Positions 21,114 through 31,963 of a stretch of 64,000 nucleotides of DNA are shown piece after piece. Each line of letters starts with the position of its first letter. Position 1 is the first letter of the stretch. The DNA comes from Aotearoamyces nothofagi. Taxonomy: Eukaryota > Ascomycota > Leotiomycetes > Leotiales > Tympanidaceae. The notes under the pieces are model-generated. The model made no database searches. It had not been told where the DNA came from and saw only the letters and a list, made by a program, of their open reading frames with translations. A program made the position numbers and the translations under genes. Location of the stretch: contig JADDTR010000012.1 in assembly GCA_015345905.1 (NCBI GenBank), positions 194,578 through 258,577 of the forward strand, read 5' to 3'.

Positions 21114-23696
21114 TCATTCAGGAAAGAAGCCACCTCCCCCATCATCTATATATTCTTCACTCTCCATTCCAGTATCATCGTCATTATTTTCGATCAGAAT
21201 GTCATCCGGCACCTCTCCTTCGACCTCATAGGCATCTACTCGTTGCTTAATCTGAAGGCCCACCACAAACCTTTTCCACATACGCAGAGCTGCTAGGGAA
21301 CGCATCTCCTCTTCAGCATGGGCCTGCTGATCAAGAAAACCTTCAAGAACAGCCTTGACGGCTTCCTCATACTCTGCTGCGACTACCGCGCCCTTGACGA
21401 CAGCCGTGCCATGACGGCCGCGGAATTCAAATCCCGTCACAGCATCTGCATAGTCAATGCCTATAAGCCGAGCAGCTCGTGAAGTGTTGGCATCTGGGAT
21501 ATGAACACCACCTTTTGGAACCATACTAGGGACATAGACATCCAGGTTCCCGTATATGTTCCTCGGCACTCGTCCATTGACAACAGCCGGTGCTTCGTAG
21601 ACTTCGGTTTGGCTTTCTGTATAAAGAGACATGCCTGCAATTCCTTCTATCTCTGCATCGTCTTCATCTCTCTTATTCCGAGTTGATGCACGAACTTTGA
21701 CAGGTTGTTCTCCGACTTTCACTTCTCGGCCAACCCGGTACCAGCCATCGGCACTCTTGACTGGTTTAACATCACTTCTTCGGTAAACACTTTCCAACTT
21801 CTTTGCTCTCCCCCCTAACGAATTCTGATCTCGACCTGCGGCAACCTTTCCTACCTCATGTCTACTAACTAGGACTTCATTTCTTTTCAAGTCTCGCTCT
21901 AGGACATACCTGGGATGATCTTTAAAATCGGCAATACTTGTGGGCATCGCTTCTCTTGCCTCTATTGCCGCAAGGTCAATATCCTCAATCTGGTCCAAAT
22001 CAGTGGTCCATCCGCGTGAATAGAATCTTAAAGTCCTCCTTAACCATTTGTCACCACCATTAGTAGACTCTACACGAATTTTACGAGTCTTTGCCGTATA
22101 CCACTTTGCGTATCGCCGCGTGACATCTCGAGCAGTCCCTTCGCTTTCAAATGCAATAACAAATGACAAGTTATTCTCGCCATCGGATGCAGGGGGTTCA
22201 AGAGTTCTTGGCTTATTGATAGTCTTTGTGACAAGTGGGTCAACTGGCATCCATTTCTGATGTGCTTCATCAAGGACTTCGACCCAATAGGCCGGGTATG
22301 GAGATTCCTGGATTCGCTTTCGCTTCGGCTTTGGAGGACATCGTGGCGCAGGCTCTCTTATTTCGGGCATGTAATAATCTGCAGCATTTGGATGGCCTAG
22401 CCTTCGTCGAGCTGAGAAAGGCATACCAGGAGTGTTGGACCCACTAGAATTTCCAAATGGAGAGTTCTTGCTCTGGATATCCACCGACTCTTCATTTTCA
22501 CTCATGTCTGGTGTTTTTGGCGTCTCTGCAATGGGAGAAGACTGTACTCGACTTGGTGCAGTACCCTTAGATGATGCTAAGAATGGGAGCACCTGTAAAG
22601 AGCAGACCAACCGGGCCTCCAGACCAGCGCTACGTAGAAGTGCACAATAAAGCTGTGCGCCGATATCTCTAGAACCCTCTAGCTTCTCAGCAGCGTTTAA
22701 AAAGTCGGCCTTCTTGATGGGAGGATCAAATTCAGCATAAGGCTTTGGCTGTAGGGTGTGAGTATTTTATAAGAAATCGGTTGTGGTTTTACGTACATCT
22801 TGGAGATTCTGCTCATCATCAGCCCAAACCGAGCGGCGCATACCCTTTGCGACAATGGTGAACCTTCCCTCCCACAGCTCGCCAACTTGTTGTAAGCCTC
22901 TTTTAATCGACTCCGTTCTGCGGAATTGATCCCAGTCCAAGTGAGGCCTAAATAGCTGGCGTATCTTTTCGTTGATTAGAGGATTCAATTTATTTTGTAT
23001 CTCCGTATCGTTGCACCAGTCATTTCTTAGGTCTACATGCCGGAGGAGGCAAAGAATATGCATCTTGTGGATCTCTAAATGAACAGCTCGCTCAGCCTTG
23101 GAGAATGTCCGAAATCTTTTAGCAGTCTTCCGCTTTGGAGCTATCGGGGTGGTTAGAGTTAGATCCAGGTGTTCGGAAGTTTCTACATTGAGCGCCGGTA
23201 CGGGTGTCAATGTAATAGGAACCTCTTCCCAAGCAGGATCGTCGTCCTCGGAGTCTTCATCAGAATCGTTATAGGCAGTTTGTTCATTGTTTGATGGCAA
23301 GACATCCTCAAAGTGATATGCCTCATCGTCGTCATCATAGCCATCGGCCTGATCCGTGACCAAGTTTATAGAGTTGTCCAACGACGTGGTCTCTCCGATA
23401 TCTCTTACCTTCCTGCGCTTGCGGGGCCGTTCCGGGACATTTACGACGGAAGATGATAATGTTTCTTCTAATAAATCTTGATAAACTTCCGGAATTGAGG
23501 CCTTAGAAGTAGAACTTGCTTTCGACTGTTGAGTAGGTTGTTTCTCTTTTCCACGAGGGATTGGTCTTTGGCCAGTTATGACCACAGAAGACGAATCACT
23601 GGCATCCCCGATGCTAATTATATCAAATACTTCCTCGGTACTGTTATCGGGTCCATTATTGGGAATCCTTCTCCGCCCTCTGCTCCTTGGAGGCAT
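21114..23696 (-). CDS. rad4: DNA damage recognition protein Rad4 (XPC)
   Basis: Rad4/XPC, the lesion sensor of global-genome nucleotide excision repair, acting in the nucleus with Rad23. Exons 23696-22797 and 22748-21114 (intron 48 nt) give 844 residues. An acidic disordered N-terminus precedes the transglutaminase-homology domain. That domain begins around AVHLEIHKMHILCLLRHVDL and continues across the intron as KKADFLNAAEKLEGSRDIGA, then YCALLRSAGLEARLVCSLQV and YPAYWVEVLDEAHQKWMPVD. Three beta-hairpin domains follow: BHD1 (HPRYVLERDLKRNEVL), BHD2 (WYRVGREVKVGEQPVKVR), and BHD3 (RNIYGNLDVYVPSMVPKGGV to ARLIGIDYADAVTGFEF). All parts needed for DNA binding are present. It diverges from the ASCH gene. 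Confidence 0.95.
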
Positions 23697-24143
23697 TTTG
23701 AGAAGTTCTGCCCTGATAGCCTTGAATCATCACGTGCGATGCTGCGAAGTTTAGAAATTGTAGCCAAGGTGTCCCTGTAATGAAGCAATCGACGTGACAG
23801 CAAGTGAAAAGCTAGAAGAAGGGTATCCCGAGTCATCAACAGCAACTTTCCGCTGGTATGAGCTACGGTGATTGATTCTTGCGGGTATTGGAGGCCGCTC
23901 TTTCCGCCGCATCAAGGCAATGACGCATGAGTCAAAGGTGTCGCTTAGCCAAAAATCGCGTCTCCCCGATCAGCGACGCGACTTCAGAGATGGCGAGAGT
24001 AGTGCAATACCTATATCTCGGGATAATCATTGATCAAGCAACCCAGTACACCTTCGGATAGAGCATGGGTCGTATGCATGACCTATATCGAAAGCTCCCG
24101 ATCTCGAATCGATTCCACTCCCATCAACCACAGAAGGAGGACA
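23697..24143. promoter_or_regulatory. Divergent promoter, rad4 / ASCH gene
   Basis: 447-bp region between divergent start codons. It contains GACGCG repeats near 23950-23975 on the + strand, loosely like cell-cycle MCB elements, but no exact ACGCGT. An in-frame ATG at 24030 exists, but I favour 24144. Confidence 0.45.
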
Positions 24144-26312
24144 ATGTTGGCACGCACGAGAGCAAGTGCACCTGCAAGTAGGGTGTATACTTCCTCAACA
24201 CCTCAACAACAGGTCACATTCAAACCGCGAAGGCAGCGGGTCACCTCACGACCTAGTATAGGCAGCGCGAAGCTATCTCAGCAGCAGACTTTGACACAAA
24301 TTGATTTTGTGAATCTTAAACCTATTGAAGAGGACGACTACGACGAATTTGGGCTATACGAGATGGAACAGAAATTGAGAAAGAGCAAGAGGAGGAAGAC
24401 TGAAGGTGATGCACAGGGTTCTGCCGTGAATCTGTATACACAAACTCTCACACAACTCGATTTCGCCTCGACTCATGCGTCAAGACAAGAATATTTTAGC
24501 GACTACGAGGAAGAAGACCTGTGTCTACCACACGCACACACTCATAGACATGAGGATAATCATAAAAATAAGGAAGATGAAGACAGCGCTGGGCTAAGTG
24601 GAAGTGGCGTAGATGTAGTTTTGGCAGGACGAGCCTCGCAGAAGATGGCTCCGCCCATAACGCCCAGGCGTGGAAGAGTATACGAGGTGCCATCATCTCA
24701 GTCTCCGGTAACACCACTATCTACTCAAAGCCGAGCAACTTATACTCGATCTCCAATCAAAGGAAGGCGTTCAAATATTCAATTACGAACACGAGTTTCC
24801 AAATCTCCAAGCCTCCAGCGGAGTGCTATAAAGCAGCCAAGACTTGAAATCGAAGATACGTTCGATTCGAAAGACGAAAACAGCCTTCAAACAATGCCAT
24901 CCTCTCTAGGGAAGAAGTCAAGTCCAGCTAAGGATGTAAGATTTGTCTCAATTACACATTCCAAAGACAGGTCTGGGTTCCAACGAAGGAGTAAATCTCC
25001 AGAAGTCCTACCTGGATTTATTCCGGAAGCGTCACAACGTTCATCGCCCCCTGCTCAAATCAGGAAGGAAGAAATCGAAGATTCTGAAGCAGATAGTGAA
25101 GAGGAGCCAGAGACGTATTATGATGACTTCGGCTTCGAGACTCAGGTTGAAGCTGGCGGATTAACATCGTTCTCTGGGCGGCACTACCAAAAGAAATCCA
25201 ATGCCAGTGAAGTGAGCGAAGGAATAAGAGACGAAGAAACTGCCTCAGTTCTACCACAAACCTTTTATCAGTTCGGCGAAAGCCAACGCCTTTCTACACA
25301 GCACTTCGACGCAATGGCACCGAGGTCGGATAGGTCTGATATAATTATATCGATCCATCCTCGCCATGTTTCCAATATTGTCAATAGGACAAAAAACCAC
25401 GAATTTCGAAGTTGGCCAATTCCAGCCCAAGTAACCCGTGTATGGATATACGAAACCACTCCGGCTTCAGCAATAAAATATATGGCTGTTGTCAGTGCTG
25501 CGAAAAGGCCTGGTGAGATCACAGATATACGAGGTATAGGAAATAAGGAATTCAATGCTGGCAACGGGTCAAGCCGGTATGCCTATGAAATCTTACAACT
25601 TTATGAACTTGCAGATCCAGTCTCCTTAGCAAAGGCCAAGGCCAATTCCTGGCTTGGTGGTGCTCCCCAAAAGTATGTCTACGTACGACCTGCAGTTCTT
25701 GATCATCTCATGGCGAACCTTAAACCACCAACATCCGCCTCAGGATCAGTTATCGATACCGAACTGCCTTCCTCAACATTAACAGACTCCCAAGAAGCCG
25801 AAGCTCAGCTTCAAAGCACGATGATCCAATTTACTCAAAAACTTCGATCTGCCCCAGATGCAGAGCAAGACTCTTCTCCCATTGGGAGCTCTGACACGAA
25901 ATTCAACGAAGCGCTAGACCTCCTGTCAACGCAGCAGGACTCTTATCGGGATGCTACCACTCATTCTCTACTACGGCCATCGCAAGCAACAACTGTGGAT
26001 CTTACCCAACCTCCAACGCTGCAGCAGGAAGACCAGGCGACGCAATTCGATGCTGGCATAGAGGATGATGAAAGAGTTGATTACGAAGTTTCAGACTCAC
26101 CGCGGAATCAGCTGTCATCGAGCATGCCACTGCATTTACCCGCCCACCCCGTGAATCATCTTCCAGTACAGGGCCGAGACATGCCTATTCCTTTCTCTCT
26201 TGGGTCGTCGCAATTATTGACTCGAAGCCAAATGCTTCCGGAAAGTCTGATGAATGACGACGTTCCACTACCACCACTATTCGTTGAAGATTCGGACATG
26301 GAGGATGATTGA
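24144..26312 (+). CDS. ASCH (PUA-like) domain protein with repeated TLTQ[IL]DF motif
   Basis: A single-exon protein of 722 residues (760 if started at 24030). Most is polar, low-complexity sequence with many SP/TP sites. One folded region is evident at about residues 395-520. It begins IIISIHPRHVSNIVNRTKNH and contains K417-x-x-E420-x-R422, the G-x-K-x-x-E-x-R type motif of ASCH/PUA-like RNA- or nucleotide-binding domains. It ends near GGAPQKYVYVRPAVLDHLM. Two near-identical short motifs, TLTQIDF (49-55) and TLTQLDF (101-107), precede basic patches and look like docking peptides. The C-terminus is acidic. Function is unknown. The shared promoter with rad4 hints at a genome-maintenance link, but that is only inference. 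Confidence 0.7.
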   Translation: MLARTRASAPASRVYTSSTPQQQVTFKPRRQRVTSRPSIGSAKLSQQQTLTQIDFVNLKPIEEDDYDEFGLYEMEQKLRKSKRRKTEGDAQGSAVNLYTQTLTQLDFASTHASRQEYFSDYEEEDLCLPHAHTHRHEDNHKNKEDEDSAGLSGSGVDVVLAGRASQKMAPPITPRRGRVYEVPSSQSPVTPLSTQSRATYTRSPIKGRRSNIQLRTRVSKSPSLQRSAIKQPRLEIEDTFDSKDENSLQTMPSSLGKKSSPAKDVRFVSITHSKDRSGFQRRSKSPEVLPGFIPEASQRSSPPAQIRKEEIEDSEADSEEEPETYYDDFGFETQVEAGGLTSFSGRHYQKKSNASEVSEGIRDEETASVLPQTFYQFGESQRLSTQHFDAMAPRSDRSDIIISIHPRHVSNIVNRTKNHEFRSWPIPAQVTRVWIYETTPASAIKYMAVVSAAKRPGEITDIRGIGNKEFNAGNGSSRYAYEILQLYELADPVSLAKAKANSWLGGAPQKYVYVRPAVLDHLMANLKPPTSASGSVIDTELPSSTLTDSQEAEAQLQSTMIQFTQKLRSAPDAEQDSSPIGSSDTKFNEALDLLSTQQDSYRDATTHSLLRPSQATTVDLTQPPTLQQEDQATQFDAGIEDDERVDYEVSDSPRNQLSSSMPLHLPAHPVNHLPVQGRDMPIPFSLGSSQLLTRSQMLPESLMNDDVPLPPLFVEDSDMEDD

Positions 26313-26448
26313 GAATGTGTATATTAAAAAGACTAAGCCTATGCTAGATATATGGACTTGTGTACTGGGTGAATGCAATGCTATCAAGGAATCATGCTCC
26401 TAATATCAAATCCTGGTTATGCTTGATGCAACCACCCCGTGTTAGCCT

Positions 26449-29082
26449 TTACTTGGCACCCGGTGGCTCCTTTTCTTCGTCCATGATCGCCCCAGTGCTA
26501 GGTACACTTCCCCCTCCCCTCCCATCTTTATCTGGTCCTACTTCGCCATTCAAATGCTTTCCATCTTCTACTAGATCAATGCCATGATCCTTCAACCGTT
26601 GCTCGTCTGTCTTTTCCCCCTTATCCCCATTCATGTTTCCTTGCTCCGCCATCTCCTCGTTCCTCATCCTAGCCAGCTCCCTGTTCAACGTCCTCGTCAA
26701 TCTCTCCAGTACCCATTCCGCCTCCTCCTTATTCCCCATCAATGGACTCCTATTCCCCACCCAACTCCACTGGTTCTCCTTATGTATCTCCCCGTCCTTC
26801 GAGCCCTCCTCATCATTCGTCGCCGTCGCTAAGCCCTCCCCCTGCACCGCCACCTTCGCTGGTGCCCTCCTATGTTTTGCTGCATTACTCTCATCCTCAC
26901 CTATCAGTCGCAAATACCACGCCCATTCATCAAACGTGTACTTGCGAGGCGGGTTGCTGTTGAGATGTTTTATGACGCTTGAGATCTCTTTGATTAATAT
27001 GTAGTGGTAATGCCGCTGCGTCTCGGGCTCGGCATTCTGGCCGTTGGATTGGGCTTCTTTGTTGGCCTGAGAGGTTTCGATGGCTGCACGATCGCCGGCA
27101 GCGCGTTGCCCGGCCGATTCAGGGTCATTCTTGCGGTAGTTGTTGCCGCCTTCCCCTTCTTCCGAGGAGTCGTCGGCTACGTTTCGACGACTGGTTTCGC
27201 CCAGTAAGCCAGGTGGGGTTTCGCTGATTTCTTCACCAAATCTGCCGCGTGTGGCCTGGGGATGAATTAGGGTTTGGAGTATAGAATGATTTTGAAATGA
27301 TTTTGAGGTGCCACATACCTTATGCATTGTGTGTTTCAGGCCAGCTCTGACTCCATTTTCGCCTGGCAGGACAGTGAGATTGCCAACCCAAAGCGTTAGG
27401 TCTCGGATACCCTTGACGATTGTGTCACCCATGTTACTAATGAGGATAGTCAAGGACGGAATAGCGAGGAGAGACCAGAAGACGAAAAATGGTTTGCCCG
27501 AGTTCGATCCGGGTGATATATCGCCGTATCCGATAGTTAAAAGAGAGGTGTAGGAGAAGTATAACGAGTCGAAGTACGTCCACTTCTCTGCAGTTTCTGT
27601 CGCCTTGGAAGGAATAAGTATTCAGTAGTAAATGTTGAAAGAGGCTGTAGGGATAGATTATGCACCGTAAATATACCTGCACCGGCAAACCAAAGTGCGA
27701 ACCATGTAGAACCAGATATTGCCAACGAAGTCCAACGTCTTTTTACAGCAGCATGGTGTTGTATCCCCCTCATCATCTCGAACTCTTTCTTACGGCGCTC
27801 ACGTTCTGTCATCCGATACTTCCCAGCGCCTGACTTGTCTGAAGTTGGTCTTAGATCATTACCAGTAATTGGCGTTAACATATTGTTTTTCTTGTTGGCA
27901 ATTCTTCCTAATAGACGTTCTCGTTCTTTTTCTATCATTCGGGCCCCAAGCTTGACCTTACCTCGATCCAGCACCAGACTTCGGATGGAACCAATCACGA
28001 GGCCAAGAATAATGATTCCGCCGATTGCAAAGGGAAAGAGGAGTCCGCGACCCACATTAGTCGTCGGAGCAAAGTCTCCAGTGCCTATCGTGAGGAGTGT
28101 GAAGTCGGCCCAATAAATAGCGTCGAGATACTGCCAACCTTCAACATGTGCATAAACGGCACCGCTTGCAAGAAGATATGTTAAGAAACTGATTGTTTGC
28201 AGCATAAGTGTTCGCTGGCTCATTGTCAACTTGAATTCCTTCTCATAGTGGCCAGCGTATGCGCCAATAACGGTAATAAGCATCAATGTTGCGACAAGGA
28301 AGTAAAGTCCAGCCGCCCACAGTGCATAGTAGAAGGCTTGCGAGAAGGCATAGTCGATTGGAGAGGCCATTTTAAGGGGACCAGCCGCTGTGGCTGTCAG
28401 AGCGATAAGAGTAAACGAGGAGAGGTACCTGGTTCATGTTAGTATGGGTACATGAGGTCTGTGGGTTGACGTACCATCCGATTATGGTAACTGGTTGTGA
28501 AATAGAGAACCTGACCCTTTGAGCCATATTTAGAAGAAGGAAGAGATTAGATGTGAGTGCTATGACTAATTGAGCAGCATTGATTCCGACGAGCCTAAAG
28601 TCCGAATTAGCTATCAAGATATAAAACACCTCTGGACATCAAATAACAGTATTACTTACCATGGCGGATCATTTATATAAAATCCTGCACTCGCATCCTG
28701 ACCTGGAAGTATATAGACACGCCAGCGTACGGAGAGGGCAAGAATACTGAATGCTGAAGCCATTGGGCCAAATGTACCAGCTATCAACGGAAAAGCAGTA
28801 GATGTGAACCACCAGCGGCTTTGGCGATAAGTTAGCCAGTGGACATCCAATAGAACTTTCGGTAACGTCACTAAAGTCAAACTGCAAGCAGGAGTTCATA
28901 TTCATAGCCAGAAAGAATCTTTCCCCTTGCCAAAGACGCCTCTGGGTCAAGATTGGAGAAGCGTACCTCGGTTTCAGGAATTCTTCCTCATCCTCCTCAG
29001 CCTCCTTTTTCTCATCCGCCCCTTCTCTTTCTACAATCTTCGCATCCTTTCCGATGGGCTGTTCAAGTCCTGGATCGTTCAT
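26449..29082 (-). CDS. TOK1: Two-pore outward-rectifier potassium channel, TOK1 type
   Basis: Plasma-membrane K+ channel of the fungal TOK family (eight membrane segments, two pore loops). Six exons: 29082-28967, 28881-28660, 28594-28475, 28428-27666, 27603-27319 and 27255-26449, giving 770 residues. Both selectivity filters are plain: TIGTGD in DFTLLTIGTGDFAPTTN and TIGYGD in YTSLLTIGYGDISPGSN. An acidic N-terminus precedes the first four segments. A basic loop follows the first pore (KERERLLGRIANKK). The long cytoplasmic C-terminus is hydrophilic. The exon 4 donor GTGCAT is weak. A GTATAT donor with a later acceptor is also in phase, but it would delete GIFTAT, which aligns with the usual GAxxF segment of the family. 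Confidence 0.92.
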
Positions 29083-30020
29083 CCTGATGCGGTGTTGTTA
29101 ACTCGACAGAGCGTTTGGTTTGTCGCGATGCGAGCTGGGCTTTTGACGATGCTGGAAGCAGCAGACTCGGTGGCCCAGTGGTCAAATGCATCTGTCTGTT
29201 GCGGATAGAGACGCAAAAACTTGCAATGGATGGTTTTTATGTTGCATAAAGTCAGCAGCTTGGTCGAAAGTTTCTTTGAAGACCCTGATCGCTGGTATGA
29301 CGTCGCTCGGCGGCGGCATTACCTCTCGGTAGCCACGATCCCTGTTGGCAGGAGATGTAATGCTGCGGGGGGACACCGTGGTACCCAGCATAGCCGTTGC
29401 AACAGAGTCTTCGGCTTACTTTGCTATACACGGAGAACCCGAAACTGATGATGATCTCTCTTTAAATCGCTGCCATCATATCAACTAAAGCGCAACTTAA
29501 TTGATCTGTGCTCGGGCTACAACTGTTGTGCCGGGTACCATGGTAGATTCTAGATCAGGCACTTTGACAGGAGATACCATATCGCAGATTGAAGAAATAC
29601 AAGCCGTTTGATTCATTTCCAGTTCAACTCGTTATTACATAGAGATTAACAGAGTAACAGACCTACTACTTAGACCCCAGAATAGCATCAAAGATACTTG
29701 GCATCGCCCCGACATAACGGCTTTTACGCGAATTCCGGGGTACATGGGTATTGTGGAGATATCGTAAGTCATTTGCAGTACATTAAATTTAAGCACCTGC
29801 TGTGCCTCTAAATTATGAAGAAACAACAGTGTTATAGTAATACTAGATTGACGTTTACTAATTAGATTATATGTTTTCATTATATGATGCTGCTTTAATT
29901 GGCGTGTAGAACAGATCTGAGTTATCTAGGTAACTCTAAAATCATAAGTTAGAGTCGGCCTTCTATAAGCCTCGTGGATCGCGTACGTGCATTCTATCAG
30001 ATCTTATCAGCGTGGATTGA
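29083..30020. other. Intergenic upstream of TOK1
   Basis: AT-richer spacer of about 0.9 kb. It should hold the TOK1 promoter. Short open frames on both strands have no recognisable similarity. A tRNA-like box A near 29170 lacks a partner box B and is not called. Confidence 0.5.
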
Positions 30021-30585
30021 CATGAAAGCCGGTCCTAGAGCCATCATCTTACCAGCGAAATCGCATCCTGAAGTGATCATTGCAGCCATTGCGGCAAGCA
30101 ATCAAATGAAAGCCAAGGCGTATGTGAGTAAGAAGCATGATGCGATTCCAAATGCGCACAGCCCATACCAAGGTAAAGCATCTCATGGTGCTCAAGGCTT
30201 TTAGAGGTGCAAATACCCTGGTGGCATTAGACCTCATTGATGATCCAACCGCCGATGCAGTTTGCATTCTTCTGCCGGCCGGTTTCCACTATGAAAGGGC
30301 GTTTCAAGCATCCGTCTCGAGAAGCATTTCACCTACCTCAAATCCCAAAGAAACAGAATACCTTGTCAATTTTCATGAACCTCTTTTCGGGCTTTCCTTC
30401 CAACGACTGATATCCAGTTTGATTATAAACTAGGTGGTGGTGTTTTGCTGGATATGAGAACTGATGGTGTCTCTTAACTGAGAGGTGTCTTCGGTACTGA
30501 GCAAATAGAGTGCATTTCAGCTGAAGCGACGCATCTACCGAAAGAATGGTATTGAGATGTTGATCAAGCTTTTGCTGCGAAGTGG

Positions 30586-30587
<2 letters not shown>
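30021..30587 (+). pseudogene. Broken Gfo/Idh/MocA oxidoreductase (dihydrodiol dehydrogenase-like)
   Basis: Decayed copy of a fungal NAD(P)-dependent Gfo/Idh/MocA oxidoreductase. Recognisable blocks, in order, are IILPAKSHPEVIIAAIAASN, then KKHDAIPNAHSPYQ. After an intact-looking intron (30171-30220) comes DLIDDPTADAVCILLPAGFH, then SPTSNPKETEYLVNF, DYKLGGGVLLDM, LRGVFGTEQIECISAEATHL and FAAKW. The N-terminal Rossmann GxGxxA block and the EKP catalytic-lysine block are missing. At least two in-frame stops (30475, 30553) and frame changes break the rest. It ends against an AT microsatellite. Because the splice sites survive, it looks like a formerly expressed duplicate rather than a processed copy. 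Confidence 0.75.

Positions 30588-30630
<43 letters not shown>
30588..30630. repeat. (AT)n microsatellite
   Basis: About 21 uninterrupted AT dinucleotides directly after the pseudogene and about 270 bp upstream of the RING gene. Confidence 0.95.
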
Positions 30631-30633
<3 letters not shown>

Positions 30634-30904
30634 AGTGTATTCATAGTGTATGTACGAGATATTTATAGTGGATCCGCTAGCGGGTGGTGTGGCTGAAGAT
30701 ACTGCCGGCAATACTACTTGACCGCCCGTGTAGCCCGCGGCGGGGCGCCGTACGTATTCAGCTGCATGCCTGGCCGATAAGGTAGGTAGCTCCAACCATA
30801 TCCCGATCTTCTCGAGCTCACCAAACATCAGCAAAAAAGCTCGCAATTACACGAATACGCAAATCGCAAAGCCGCGCAAGGGCCTGTTCAGTATAGGAGA
30901 CACC

Positions 30905-31570
30905 ATGGCGTCCTACGAGGGTACGTCTTCTGCCTCTCCCACGGCTTGCTCATCTGTGCCCACTCTTACAATTACTGACAGTTCGCTCGCAGTGGAACAT
31001 GGCATCACCGCCGAGAGCGACCCCAAGCCTCAGCGGCGCCGCCCAGATATGAGCACCTTCTTCAGCCGCCTCTCTGAGATCCGCACCGACGACGACCCGT
31101 CCCGGCACCACAACAACGTGCACGCACACCCCACCCCCGTCGACATAAGCTCCACCTACAACCTCCTCGCCGACGCCTTCAGCCAGATCCGCGCCGACGC
31201 CTCGGGACCCGGCCACGCCGGCTTCCTCGAGTCCCTGATCAGCGAGCTGGAATCCGCCGCCGCCAGCCCGCCCGACGAGGTGCGCGGCGTCGGCCAGGAA
31301 TACCTCGACGGGCTGGACAGGGTGTCGAAGAGGTCCTTGAAAGCAGACGACGTCTGTCCTATATGCTCGGAGAGGTTCCTCGACGATCCGCATCCGCTGG
31401 TCGTGCAGCTGCCCTGTCACCCGAGCCATAGGTTCGACATGGACTGCATTGCGCCGTGGTTGAAATTGCAAGGCACGTGTCCGCTGGATCGCAAGGATCT
31501 GACGAAGAGGAAGGAGGCCGTGGTTGTTCAGGATGATGAGGAGGAGGATTATGACGATATGATTGCGTAG
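30905..31570 (+). CDS. Variant RING-finger protein (putative E3 ligase)
   Basis: Small RING protein. Read through, it has 221 residues. A likely 72-nt intron (30921-30992, GTACGT donor, TACTGAC branch-like site, GCAG acceptor) would give 197 residues beginning MASYEVEHGITAES. Both versions stay in frame. The RING lies near the C-terminus: CPIC, then LPCHPSHRFDMDC, then CPLDRKDL. Compared with a standard RING-H2 (CxHxFHxxC...CPxCR), the second His position and the last Cys are Asp. I recall the same CPLDR form in other fungal proteins, and Asp can bind zinc in some RINGs. Upstream is a helical region (STYNLLADAFSQIRADAS). The C-terminus is acidic. Substrate unknown. Confidence 0.8.
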   Translation: MASYEGTSSASPTACSSVPTLTITDSSLAVEHGITAESDPKPQRRRPDMSTFFSRLSEIRTDDDPSRHHNNVHAHPTPVDISSTYNLLADAFSQIRADASGPGHAGFLESLISELESAAASPPDEVRGVGQEYLDGLDRVSKRSLKADDVCPICSERFLDDPHPLVVQLPCHPSHRFDMDCIAPWLKLQGTCPLDRKDLTKRKEAVVVQDDEEEDYDDMIA

Positions 31571-31963
31571 GAATTGGCATGGGAACTTTGCTGGATTTGT
31601 ATAATATATGCTTACATAGCTATTTATTATGTGCCTGTCGAGACTAAAACGTCTTTCCACCTCCTTCGACCGCCCAAGAGCTGTACACGATGCTACAAAA
31701 CAACAGTCGCAGAAGAGACTAGACCAAACGACCAAATATCAAACCCTCTAACCAAGATACTTATCAGGACCGGCCTACTGAGATATATTTCCCATCAACT
31801 CCGATAGAGTGAAAGTGGTTGGAGAGCAAATAAATTATATTCAAATCGAATATGGTATTCATACTGTACAACTCTATACTCGTTGAATAGAGTATGCACG
31901 TCTATTGCAAGTTACAACTAATAATAATTCCAATCCGCGTTAGCTCGACCAACATCATCAATT
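31571..31963. other. Intergenic, convergent 3' ends
   Basis: 393-bp AT-rich spacer between the RING gene and pex11, likely 3' UTRs. Nothing else seen. Confidence 0.5.

Noticed and set aside
24030-24143. Upstream start for the ASCH gene
   Set aside because: Adds 38 residues without visible conservation. The ATG at 24144 begins a basic, Ser/Thr-rich N-terminus and leaves a fuller promoter. Not strictly excluded.
27485-27520. GTTCGATCC as a tRNA box B
   Set aside because: It lies within coding sequence of the TOK1 second pore (SPGSNSG) and has no box A partner.
29150-29230. tRNA-like box A (TGGCCCAGTGG) as a tRNA gene
   Set aside because: No GTTCRANNC box B at the right distance and no cloverleaf could be formed by eye.
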